Assembly: GCF_000315625.1 (NCBI RefSeq)
Contig: NW_005434571.1
Coordinates: 77,888-141,887 of the forward strand
Source of the DNA: Guillardia theta CCMP2712
Lineage: Eukaryota > Cryptophyceae > Pyrenomonadales > Geminigeraceae
Direction: 5' to 3'
Length of the DNA stretch: 64,000 bases
Each line of letters begins with the position of its first letter. Position 1 is the stretch's first letter. Under the pieces are notes generated by a model, which was not told the origin of the DNA, ran no database searches, and saw nothing but the letters and a program-made list of their open reading frames with translations. Of this stretch, positions 53,157-64,000 are shown piece after piece. The position numbers were made by a program, and so were the translations under genes.

Positions 53157-56100
53157 CTAAGAAAGACGAACTAGCTTAAGCTCGCTGTTGCTGCCCCATG
53201 GCACGAACACTCTGTTGTCCTCGTCGTACACGAAGCAGAAGAACGGGTTGAGCGCGTCCCACGCGCAGGGATGATGTTTCACACAGAACCAGCTTTGAAA
53301 CCGACTCGTCATCAGGTATCCCAGCCCTCCGGTCTTGAAGTCGAGGCTGCAGTTTTTCATTCTCGGCACCAGTATCTCCTCCCACGTGTAGGGGAGCTTG
53401 CAGGTCTTGTACCCGACAGGCAGGTTGTCGCCCCACAGCCAGGGGAAGGAGGAGGACCCGTTGATCGTCATCCAGGACGAGCAGACTGATAGGCGGGAGC
53501 CCAGGTAGCTCAGGTCCCCCATGCACACGTCGGGTCCTTGCTGGAAGCTCTTATCCTCGGTGTCTGAGGTGGAGCAGTTGCCGCCGGTCTCGATGCGGCA
53601 GCTGCTGTCGCAACCGTCTCTCGAGACCTGATTGCCGTCGTCGCACTCCTCCATCTCATCCACGGTCGCGAGGTAGGCGCGAGCATAGAAGACCTTGCAG
53701 CTGGGAGAGTAGGTCTGCGAGCAGTACCGGCAGGAGGCGTACAAGGTGGAAATGGAGATGTTGTAGCTGGGGCCTGACAAGGACGAGGGAATCTTGTACT
53801 TGACGACGGGCTGGTACGAACCGCAGGATGCGTAGCTGCTGGCAGAAGGACGCGAGAGGGGGAGGCTGACGCCGTTGAGGGTAACGTTGAGAATCTGAGT
53901 GGAAGAATAGAAGGATACCATGTCCATCTCAACGATGAGGAACAGTTGAGTTAGACTTGTTTTAGGAGCCCTCAGTGTTGTGCTGCAGCTTGAGATAGGA
54001 GAGTAGTAGTAGCCGTAGAACATGTTGTCGTAAATGAACGTGGGTTCAGCATTACATTCCCTCTTGTCCTGTATCACAAACGTCCAGTCTCGCAGGCCGT
54101 TGCCACAAGTGGGTTTTGACTTGAAGCCCCAAGACAAGTTGAAGGGAAACGCAGATGTCCGGTTGTTGACGTTTGACATGAAGGAGAGCGAGATCGACTG
54201 ACTTCGGAACACTTGGAACCTATCCCTGGGAACGATGCTGGAGCCCTCGGAAGAGGTCACGGTCAGCAGATCACATGGGGAGTTCTGAGACACATGGCAC
54301 AGGTCCGTGATAGTGAGCTTCAGAGCTGACTTCTCTCGGAACGGCAGCAACAGTGTCGTTCCTCCCCTCCCATCGCTCAGAAGGGATAGCCCTCCAGAGT
54401 TTGTCAGGCGCCCGATGGACGTGCGAATACTATTGTCATCGAAGAAAGTTACTTCCCAGATGATGTTGGGGTCCCCCGTCACTCCAGATGTGCTGGCAGT
54501 CCCTTCGAAACGGATGACAAGTCCAGCTCTGCCGCCCTCGTTGACCCTTTTGCTGAGGAGCAGCTGGACTGAGTTGTCTGATCCTCCGATGAAGAGGGTG
54601 GGAACAGGAGGCCAGCTGGGGCTGAGGCCGCTGTAGTAAGAGAACCCTTGGAAGAAGGTCAGGTAGGAGTTGGAGGAGACGTATGTCCTTGCCCTCACGT
54701 TGACACCTTGAAAGCAGAAGTCAAACCCAAAGTCGGGGAGCAGCCAGGAGGAGTCGTCCATGCTCTGGGAATACCCGATAGAGCTGGGGTGGAGCAGGTT
54801 CCAGCCCCCTGACGAGATGTTGCGGAGTTCACTCTGAGTGGCCGACCCGTAGAGCTGAAAGTTGACAGGCTCGAACAAGGTTGGGGAGAAGGGACAATCA
54901 GCTTGCTGCATGCCGGTAGGGGCTATTGCAAGCTCAGTCTCCATGAAGGTTTGAGTTGTGGAGCTGTCGATGCTGAATGTAGCGCAATTTGCTCCTGCTG
55001 CAACCTCCTCGTCAAACTTGCGAGCGAACAGATCGTAAGGTGACAAATCGAAATGACAGCACGAGCTGAGAAGACACTCCTTCTTGCACGATGACGAACA
55101 GCCGTCGCCATTGTCTGTGTTGCCATCGTCGCAAAACTCTCGTCCTTCTTGTATGCCGTCACCGCAAACGTCGTAGGTGATGGGCCCGTAATGCAGCAGG
55201 AACTGTGAGCGCGAGACTATCTTCATCCTGGGTTGGCTGCTCCTGATGCCGCGACTGAAGGATTCGGATCCAACCATCCACAAGTTGCTGGAGGTAGAGG
55301 ACATCCAGCCTGCGTAGTTCCACGAGCTACACGCGGCATCTGAGCACATGTAGAAATCAACGTTCAAGTTAGCGTTTTCTGTTGTCTTCGGGAAGGAGAT
55401 TTGAAGGTTCGTCAGCGACGCCGGTTCAATGTCCCATACACAAGAGCTTGAGCTCCCAGTGTTTGGATACATCTGACTGCTCACGGTGCCCCTCGGCTCA
55501 GTGAACCTAACGCACCCACAACTGCACTTGGAACATCTCGAGATCTTACCCGGCCAGAGCTCTTGCTCGCACGCGAACGAGTCTTCGATGGTGCAGCTCG
55601 ACGAGCATCCGTCGCTACTCCTCGTGTTGCCGTCATCGCATTCTTCGGAGTCACTCACCACTCCATCGCCGCATGTCAAAGTCGTCTCGCACCCAAACCC
55701 TGTGTATCCTTGGCTGCACGTGCACAGCCCCTGCAGGCAAGTTCCCCGACCGGAGCACCCGGCTGGGCACGTCAAGGTGCCACTGCACTGAGTGCTCTGC
55801 TCAAAGTCTCCGGTCACTACGAGCGCGAAGCTTTGAGGACCCTGAGGCACATCGGAACCAACGACAATGACGCGGTAGAGTCCTCCTGCTGCCGCTGGGA
55901 TCGTTATCTGCTCCACGTTGTTGACACGATCTGGGCTCTGTCCGGTGCGATTGTTGCCGTACCACAAGTTTCCAGCCTGATCGACCACGAGCAGGTCAAG
56001 ATTGTTGATGAGGAGAGAAGTTGAGTACATGGAAGCTGGAGGATCCGTCCAGACCAGAGTCACGCGGAAGGAGGAAGAAGCTACGACATTGAAGCAAAGA

Positions 56101-59100
56101 GACTGAGAGGCTCCTTGAGTGATCTGCTGGCGATCTAGCACCTTGAGGGTGAAGTCGGACTCGTTGCCAAACCAGAGGACCGCTGAGAGGTTCATGAGCC
56201 CGTACCCTTGCTCGACACTTGGGCTGCTGTCAGGCTGCTTCCACTGCCAGTCGTTTCCTTCGCTCGCATAGATGTATCCCCAGGTGCGGTCACGGACAAG
56301 ACGGCTGCCGGAGATGGCGAGGTTTCGAACCTGACGTCCGCTCTGTATGATCATCGCTTTCACCAGCGCTGAAGAAGGATTTATCCCCGCAGACACGTTG
56401 CGTGCTCCGCGGGCATGGAACCCCTCCGTGAAGTACTGCCGCACGATCGCCGCTGCTCCTGCTGCTGCTGGCGTCGCCATGGACGTGCCGCTCTTCTCAA
56501 CGATGCAGCTGTCCTGCATGCCAATAGAGGACGCGCACTGAAAGCTTTGAGCAAGGCCATCAGACGAGGCTGAGAAGATATTCTGACCAGGAGCAACTAT
56601 GTCAGGCTTGTTCCGGAGATCAAACGTCGGCCCTCGTGAGGAGAAGTAGGAGAGATCAGTGTGCTGAAAGCTCTGCGCTGTTCGCTCTGCGCTGACCACA
56701 GGAAGTTGCCCGGACATGACTTCATAGTAGCACAACGACCCTGTGCCGCTGATGCACGTCTGCCTCTTGGAGAGAGATTGTAAGTTGTACACGTCCAAGC
56801 CGGCAACGCCAGCGACGGGAATGGTGATGGAGCGGGCGACGTCAGGCCTTGAGGACCCGGTGAGGTGGAGAGGCTCGCTTTGCCTGTAGGGCTGATAGAG
56901 CAGCAGCCCCACGGCTCCGAAGAACTGAGCGTTAGAAGCCATCACAGCTTCATCACATGTGCCTGAGTAGTAAGAGATGTACGGGGCCAAGATGATCTTG
57001 CCGGTAAAGGAATGGCGGAAGTACGACCTCGCCGTGTTCTCAAAGTTCGATATCATGTAAGAGTTGCGCTGCCTGGGAAGAAACGAGTGCACCGCGAATC
57101 CTCTGATCATCAACTGAACATAGTCTGCAGTGTCTCCATAAGCTCCGAAAGAGATGGTGATTGAGCGGTTTGAAAACAGGTTGATCTGAAACTCATTGTA
57201 CATGGAATATTCACTAGTGTAAGCTCTGACGAACAAAGAATATCCTTGTACTCCTTGTTCTTGGAACCTCTTTCCAGCAACGAAGGATGGTCGAAACTCA
57301 GCTTCTTCATCGACCCGCAGGAGGGGTAAGTCGATCAGCTGAGAGCTAGAGCCGAAGAAGATCGACCCAGATCTCGTGACTATCAACTGCTGGCTTGAAT
57401 TGTGCCCTAGAATACAGAAGTCCATGCCGACATCTACCTGGGTCAAGTGAAATTCTCCAGAGTAATAGTTATAGTTGCTGTTTGTTTGGCTTGCTGAATC
57501 GTAGAGCACATCCCAAGACGGGCGATTGTTGGACAGCAAGTAAGCAATCACCCCGCTGTTGCTTCCCCAGCACGCTCCATAGTAGGGGTCGACAGTCGGG
57601 TCATAGTGGACCTGAACTTGGATAGATCTCGAAGCTGTCGCAGGCAGGCGGTGAACGTAGCTCATGGTCATGCTGCAATCGGTCACGATCTTGCTTGTGT
57701 CGAAGGGGAGGTACTCTCCGTCTACTGTTATGCTTGAGACGCGAGAAACAAACCCGTCGGCGGTGTACCAGATGAAACCAACCTCGATGATGAGCTCCAT
57801 GACCGTGCTGGAAGCGTCGTAGACGGGGATGTTGAAGTTGAATACACAATCCTGAGGCACAGGCCAGCTATATGAAGAACAGCTTGCCGTCTGTTCTACC
57901 GAGACATGGCCGGAGAAATAGTCGTAGCCGACCAACTGTGGGTTGTTCTGCCAAGTCCCTGAGATGGCAGAATGGTTGGAATCTGCAGAGCATGATCTCC
58001 CACTCTCTTGAACGGGAAGGCAAAGAAGAGAAGACAAATCAGAACATCGCGATCCCCACAGGTAGTAAGAATTGATATAGCAAAAATTGTTGAAGTCCTG
58101 CATGACCACAGGAGCGGATAGCGGTGTCATGGAGTCTGTCAAAGGAAGACCGAATGTAGCAGGAAGAATGTCGAGCAGCTTGTAGTACATACCATCGCTC
58201 ATCGACAGTGACAGGTTGTAATATTCGCCATAACCGTGAGCTATGTAAGCCTCCCGGGTGTTCATGCTGGAACCCACGGAGAGAACGTTCTTGGCGCTCG
58301 CAGGAGATCCGACGGAGAAGTGGTAAGGTCCAGAGTTCCCAGCAGCAAACACGATGAGGAAGTCATCGTGGTCGTACATGTACGCGTCGGTCTCGTGCGA
58401 AGTGAAGTAGTAATAAGATCCTCCGCCGCTACCCCAGGAATTAGAATGCACTCTGGCCCCGTTCTCATACGCATGAGGGTAAAGGCCGTGATACAAGTCC
58501 CAGGGCAGGTAGTTCAGATAGTAATCCGTGTTTGAGATGTCGTCAAAGACTATCTTTGCTCCCGCTGCTGTTCCGTTGTATTGAGAAGCCAACGAGTGAT
58601 CGGGTGAAGCAGCGCCGGCCACTGTGCCGGCCACATGCGTTCCGTGACCATGCAAGCTATCGTAGGAGAACGCTGCGGGAGGTGGCGGCGTGAAGGAGTT
58701 GTAGGAGATGATCTTACGATGAGTCGTCCGCGAAGGGCACTGGAGCGAGCATCCTCCATAGTTGTACATGTAGCAGTTGTTGCAAACGTACACAGCTCGC
58801 TGAGCATCATGGAAGAAACAAGAGTCGAAGTCAATGCCGGTGTCTGAAATGCCAACTATCTGGCCGGTGCCGTTGAGACCTCTCTTCTGCAGCCCATCAT
58901 GGATGGATTCTCCTTTATAGGCTCCCTTCACGACAAGGGATGCGTGCATGTTCAAAGTTTGATACTGCATTCTCCTCTCGATATACTTCACTGCTGCTTG
59001 GTTTGCAAGATAATTCACGATGAGATCCAGATGCTGAAAGTTTGTTTCGATTGAGAATTTGTTGTCTGACTTGGCCCATACCTGAGCAATCTTTCCCGTC

Positions 59101-60003
59101 TTGCTGGCGAAGAAGCTCTCCCACGATTTCAGAAGTTCGACCGTCGAAGTTTTGTCGTCTTGAAGAGAGACAGACACCTCAAGGAAGACTGGGGCAGATA
59201 CTTCAATCTCAGCCTTCGATCCTTCGGACGGATTCACGTCAGCTTGATTTAGGAAATTCATTCCTGCCATTTTAGGTCACAACAACATGGCAATGCATCG
59301 CATGGTTACCTGACGATCCCTTGTTGGTCATCCTCGTTTGTTTCATATGCTTCTCCTTCTGAGTTGCGCTGTTGAACCGGTTTCTGGGATGATCCATTGG
59401 GTCTCGATCATGAAAGTGAGTGTTGCCTCTCTTCTCCGGATGCATGGGATCAGCGTTGATAAAGACGTCCTTCGCATTCGATGGGAGCATATTTTTGGTC
59501 TTGACCATCAATTCGTTGAGAGCAGGAGAGATTTTCATTCCAGCTGGAAGATGGTAGACAGCTTCGACGCCGTTGATTGCTTCGACTCGACTCTTCATAT
59601 GAAACTCCATGGCCACTACGTAAGTGTCGTAAGGGATGTACTGCAAATATTTGTCCCCGCTCGCCACTTTCAAGGCCTGCATCAGGTTTGGAGGGGAAGG
59701 ATGTTGAACCCTCACCAGGTAATGACTCTTGCCAGAAGCTTCGAGGTTGAGCTCAAGATCTGTAGGGACATCTTGCACTGTAGTCCTTAGCTTCGTCTGA
59801 CTGCGCTGCTGTGTGTGATGATGCAGCGCCGCCATCGGGTTATGGATCAGCAAAGGTCTGCCAGGAAGGTCCTTCACTGATATGGTGGAAGCGCGCGCTC
59901 GCTCCCCGCGGAGCGGCTCCTCATTGTGAGGTCCTCCAGTGTCTGTCTGGATGGCTGCTGTACAGCACACGACTAGCCCTAAGCATGCGATTATCCTCAT
60001 CAT
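53157..60003 (-). CDS. Very large secreted subtilisin-like serine protease (S8)
   Basis: Two exons, 60003-59310 and 59263-53157, joined in phase by a 46-nt GT-AG intron: 2,266 residues. MMRIIACLGLVVCCTAA is a good signal peptide; this start is preferred over 60036 because a TATA box sits at 60066-60073. A propeptide-like region follows. Catalytic Asp is about residue 372 (GISDTGIDFDS), His about 438 (GHGTHVAGT), Asn in FAAGNSGP, and Ser about 1159 (SGTSMATP). Some 700 residues separate His and Ser, far more than in ordinary subtilases; the insert is rich in Tyr/Ser beta-type sequence. After the catalytic part come an EGF-like module (about 1395-1425) and four cysteine-rich CGDG...ECDDGN...DGCSSSC modules (about 1425, 1600, 1950, 2105; the third degenerate). 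Overall it resembles Kp43-type S8 proteases. No transmembrane anchor is seen, so it is probably secreted. Confidence 0.9.
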
Positions 60004-60065
60004 CCTCCCTCCCCTCTCATTCTCGCCAGCGGCCATGATACGTTTCGACCTACCCCACCCTTTTC

Positions 60066-60073
60066 CTTTTATA
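60066..60073 (-). promoter_or_regulatory. TATA box of the protease gene
   Basis: TATAAAAG on the minus strand. A transcription start about 30 nt downstream (about 60040) would leave a leader of about 40 nt before the ATG at 60003 and only a few bases before 60036. Confidence 0.6.
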
Positions 60074-60234
60074 GACAAAACGATGGGCCGCTCAAGTCAA
60101 GTAGGGACCTTCGATAGGCTTGGTCCTACGGGTCCTACGGCTTGCCCCTATCAGCTGGGGCATATCACCCTATTAAAGTACCCTGTCAGTGATGGCTCGG
60201 GGAAGGGGTGGAGTACAGGCCACAGTCCCGTTGT

Positions 60235-61690
60235 GTACCCGGAGCTCGCGGCTGCCCAGCAGCCGGGTCAGCATTAGGCAACCTGCCGTACTAATGATTG
60301 TCCTCGTACTGATTTTTAACTTAACTAAAATAAAATGAGCAAACAGAGGTGAGCACTACTACTGTGATATAATACTCATTTTTTAACTAAAATCAACAAT
60401 CATTGTGGTAAAGTTGCCCACCTGGTCCAGCAGGCCCTAGTGGTGGCCATTAGCATGCCCCGGGTCAGGCTGGCGGGGCCCGGATCCGGCATGATGATGA
60501 TCGCCGGGCCCGCCATGATCGGCGGCGCCCGGGCGGCCGGAGTCACTCGGCCGGCCCGTCATCGGACACTGTCAGGCCGGGCCGCGCTCAGGGTCTGAGT
60601 CCGAGTCCGCGCCCGGCCGGCCCGTACTACTACGTGACGGGTAGTACGGTCCGGCCCCCGACTCGTGCCAGTGACCACGGCGGGCCGCCGGGCCGGGCCC
60701 CGGGCCCTGAGTCGGAGGCGGGCACGCACTGACCGCCGTCCCGTCGGACTCCCGGCGGGCGGGGGCGGGGGCGGGCCGGGCCGCCGCGCCCCGGGCTGAG
60801 AGGACCCGCGCCGTCGTGTCCCGGAGTCCGGGGACAGAACTTTCACTTCGGAAGCTGCCAGGCTAGGCTGTGAGGCTTGCCACGCCGGTGACTTCCGGGC
60901 CCGGCGGCCGCTGTGGCTCCGCGGCGGCCGCCCGGCGTTACAGCACTGCGGCAGATCGGACTCTTCGACGACTCTGACGGACTTGCCGGATTTCTACCGG
61001 CCCGGGCCCGGCCGGGATGGGGACTCGCCGCCGGCCCGTGGGCGCGACAGTCACCGCCCGATCTTTCACCCGCAACTAGAGTCAGTGAGCCGGGCTCAAA
61101 ACCAAAATTGAAACCCTGCCACTGTGATTTAGAGATTAGTTACGAGGACCGTTGAAGCGAACTTGGAACGGTCACGAGATCAGTGTTTGAACTTGAAGTT
61201 TCAACGCGGCGTCGGATCCGGTCGCCGTTCGCGTGATCGGACTCAGCCTGCCGCGGCCCGGCCGCCGGCAGTCAGGCTCGGCCGGGCACGCCACCGGCGT
61301 GCCGCCCGTGACAGTCACTGCCGGAGTGACCGCCCGTCTGTCAGAGCCTCGGAGGACAATCCGAGGAGCCTGGAGAGTCCGATCCGACGGTCCCCGCGAC
61401 GAGGAGGCTTGAACCTGTCACTGTCGCACCGTGGGAAAAGACGGCGAGAACCAACCCTCATGCCGCAGTGCCCGGATTGCTGTCCCCCAAACTCAGTGAC
61501 TAACAGTGCCCGATACAGGCTACCTCCACTCAGCCGATCGGACTACTTTACTACTGCCGGGGCTACTGGCAGTTACTAGCCCCTCCTGTCCGTCCCGATT
61601 GATTAACGGCCGTCGGTGAGGAGGGCCCCGGCAGCCGCTTAGCCTGTCGAGCACACAGAAAGGCTACCTGGTGACCGCCCGCGGCAACAG
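60235..61690. repeat. GC-rich palindromic-word island K
   Basis: Preceded by CCCTATCAGC and GGGTACAC-type tracts; rich in GGCCCGG, CCGGCGGCCG and GTACTACTACGTGACGG. It has a partial AT-rich motif at 60305-60327. It lies between two divergent promoters, the protease and the ankyrin gene. Confidence 0.75.
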
Positions 61691-62036
61691 GTGAGCAAGC
61701 GATGAGTCAGCTGAGAACTCTGATTGAGATAGGTGGATTGTAAACTCAAGGAAGAGATAGACAGGTGTTATGATATGGTCAGTCGCGTCGACTAAAATCG
61801 TGTTGTTTCCCAACAAAAGCTAACATGCAGTCCATTCCAATGTTTCACTTCATTGTTACTCACTACACCTGATCCGAGGGTGTCTACAGTCCCGAATGTG
61901 TTGAGAATGTGTTGAAGCGTGTTGCAGAATGATACCGAACATGATGCTGTGTAGAATACAACTTTCTGTGATTTGCATCAAGTTACGCTCATTCCGAGCA
62001 AACAGATCTATGGAAATGGATCCAAGGGGTGCTTGA

Positions 62037-64000
62037 ATGGAACAAGAAACTCCGAACAAGACTGCAAAACAAACTCTTCCGGTAGTTGAAGTTCTTTGCT
62101 TGTCTGATTGTTGTCTTCATCATTGAGTGTCTGATTAGGTTACAAGTTTGAATGATCTTAGCATTGAAGAAGAGGCATTACTTCTGCGGCAGTGTAGGCT
62201 GAACAAGGTATTATCCGGTGATTGGTATCGCGGTCACAATGTCTTTAATAGGTGCAGCTGGTGCGAGAACTCCTAGAGTCCAAGAGGATCAGCAACCGGT
62301 TCAAGTTCTCTAATGGAGAGACTCTGCTTATCACCGCTTGCAAGTCTGCGAGTCTGGATGTTATTCGCTTTCTGTTGGATCATGGTGTAGATGTGCATGA
62401 AGAAGACAACTATCATAACAATGCCTTGCACTGGAGCGTTCGATTGGGGTTCGACAAGATTGCAGAGTATGTCGGCCTCTTGCTGTCTTCTCAGTGACTA
62501 TGAATGTTTGCAGCCTGCTCATCTCTCATGATGAGATCCAAAGGCCAAATCGATCATCTCAAAACAAAGTGAATAAACCCGCTTACAAGGCGAAATTGAA
62601 GCATCCGCAAGTTGATGGAAAGGAAGATGCAAAAAAGGCAAATCGCTTGGTGAGATTTCAATAGCAAGACGAAATTGACAATGTTTTCAGGGTACGCAGA
62701 CCCACGGGCCAAGCCCATCTGATCCGGTAGTGCTTCCCAGCCTCGGGCGACCGCGACTCTTCCTAGAGTCGGTGTCAAGACCACACGATCCCCATGTAAA
62801 GTCAACGGAAGAGAGAAAGGTAGAGAGATAGTCAAAGCAAAGCGCTGCCGTTGATTCCTTCTTTGCCAGAAAAAGCTCGTCAAAGAGACCCCTTATCAGC
62901 GTATGTACCTTCAATCAGTGTATAAACGACCCCCCAAACGCCAGAAGCTGTTCGACAAGTACCGAGAGCCAAGGAGTCACAGGGAGCTGAAGAGCAAAGC
63001 TCAAGATCAAGGTGGCAACATCCTCGTCGATCTTCCCCCTCGGTCCTTACCTGTTGACTTGCAGAGGTGCGGGAAGATGAGCAAGGCGATCATGTGACAT
63101 TGACCTCCCCCCGTGAGCCTCCTGATGTGATGATGGTGTTGCACAGGAAACCAGAGCAAAAAGCGAGCCCCTGGTGTCTGAAGCAAGCGACACCCCTCCT
63201 GAGCAGAAGAAGGGGCCCAAGAAGCAGCGAATACTTGACCTGTCTCAAGAAGATCCTGAGCCGGAGACAGGGCTGATCCACTTACGTAACTTCGATGCTG
63301 GTCAGGACTATCCTGCGATAGCTGTGAAAGTAATTGTTGTGATGATAACCTAGATGGCAATTACAAGCGGATCAACAGCCCCCGGTCTATAGAGGCCATG
63401 AAGCGGCTAGGAATCACCATGGAAGAACTGATGCCCATGGAGCAGAAGTTGTCTTTCTCGGAATCCAAGGATGCAGAGGTCCTCCAGAAGAAGAAGGAGA
63501 TGCTGGAAGAAAGAAGAAAGCGCAACGTTGATTCCTGTATCAAAGAGAGGAAGCGACTGAAGGCCAGGTCAAAGGATGCCACCCTCAACGTCATCTTTGC
63601 TGAGTATGCTGGGATCTCCGGGGACAACACGATGAACATGAGCGAGTACCTCGACATGATGAAGTCCATGGTAGCTGCCTTGAGCAAGCTGTTGGTTACT
63701 CTGATGCCTCCCCAGGAATTGCTGCAATCTGAAACTGAACGGAAGCATGGCAAGATCTCCAAGACAGAAGCGGTGGGCATTTTCAAGCAGTTTGCAAGGA
63801 AGATAGGAGTCACGTATGAGGTCTTCAGCTCCACACCTGGATGGGAGTGAGAGATTGATGTTGTTGGCAGGTGACGTGGGAGCAGTTTGTGAAGCTAGAG
63901 AAGCATCTCTCAGGTGTGCTGGGTATCAAGAGCATCTCTAAGGCTGGGGAGCATCAGGAGACTGAGGACTCAGAGACCTCACGTGCGTTCAGCTCGCTGT
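62037..64000 (+). CDS. Ankyrin-repeat protein, 5' part (runs off the window)
   Basis: Exons 62037-62081, 62139-62207, 62252-62466, 62514-62649, 62691-62819 and one from 62870 join in matching phases. The start is MEQETPNKTAKQTLP. NKVQLVRELLESKR, GETLLITACKSASLDVIRFL, NNALHWSVRLGFDKIADLLI are two to three ankyrin repeats. A basic, Pro/Lys-rich region follows. The exon block around 63310-63820 codes for NYKRINSPRSIEAMKRLGIT, a Lys/Arg/Glu-rich helix (EERRKRNVDSCIKERKR) and a helical end, then VTWEQFVKLEKHLSGVLG after a further intron (about 63817-63870). The joins between 63065 and 63310 are unresolved. Protein-protein interaction role likely; beyond that unknown. The gene continues past 64000. 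Confidence 0.75.

Noticed and set aside
60003-60036. Upstream Met at 60036 as protease start
   Set aside because: It would lie only a few bases from the transcription start implied by the TATA box and would put a charged stretch before the signal peptide.

Overview
The window is nuclear DNA of a eukaryotic microbe. The protein-coding genes are split by short GT-AG introns (about 45-180 nt, a few longer) and include eukaryote-only families: a DmX-like/rabconnectin-3 V-ATPase assembly factor, a kinesin-14 motor, RWP-RK regulators, ankyrin and TRAF-zinc-finger proteins. The mix of RWP-RK regulators, an enlarged secreted protease and Zn2Cys6-like regulators fits an algal or secondarily algal protist; a cryptophyte such as Guillardia theta is my best guess, from recall and not from a search.

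Layout. 1-11.8 kb: a cluster of recently duplicated proteins, each with three Zn2Cys6-type cysteine clusters (two minus-strand genes, one inverted plus-strand copy, one truncated two-cluster copy, one decayed relic), interleaved with direct repeats and an orphan, frameshifted retrotransposon Gag. 6.0-7.1 and 14.6-15.6 kb: a segmental duplication carrying an RWP-RK gene. 12.8-13.9 kb: the end of a probable methyltransferase gene running into a 730-nt assembly gap. 17.8-18.8 kb: an unrecognised gene. 19-26 kb: almost gene-free, AT-rich spacers alternating with GC-rich islands. 26.2-36.7 kb: the complete DmX-like gene, with trinucleotide repeats in its introns. 39.3-41.4 kb: two unrecognised genes. 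43.3-46.7 kb: two tandem glutaredoxin genes whose exons I could resolve completely. 47.6-50.9 kb: a kinesin-14, convergent with a TRAF-zinc-finger/beta-helix gene at 51-52.6 kb. 53.2-60.0 kb: a two-exon secreted subtilisin-like protease of about 2,266 residues. 62.0 kb to the end: an ankyrin-repeat gene that leaves the window.

The most unusual structure is a set of eleven GC-rich islands (about 0.1-1.7 kb each). They are built largely of short self-complementary words (GTAC, CCGG, GATC, CGTACG, GGTACC), have no plausible genes, are often bordered by CTACCC-rich tracts, and share an AT-rich motif of about 30 nt. Several begin or end within a few to a few hundred bases of a gene's stop codon. 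They are the best candidate here for an undescribed system.

Limits: exon structures were worked out by eye. They are firm for the glutaredoxins, RWP-RK copy 2, the protease intron, and the 3' end and some central exons of the DmX-like gene; elsewhere gene spans are outer limits. No database search was possible.
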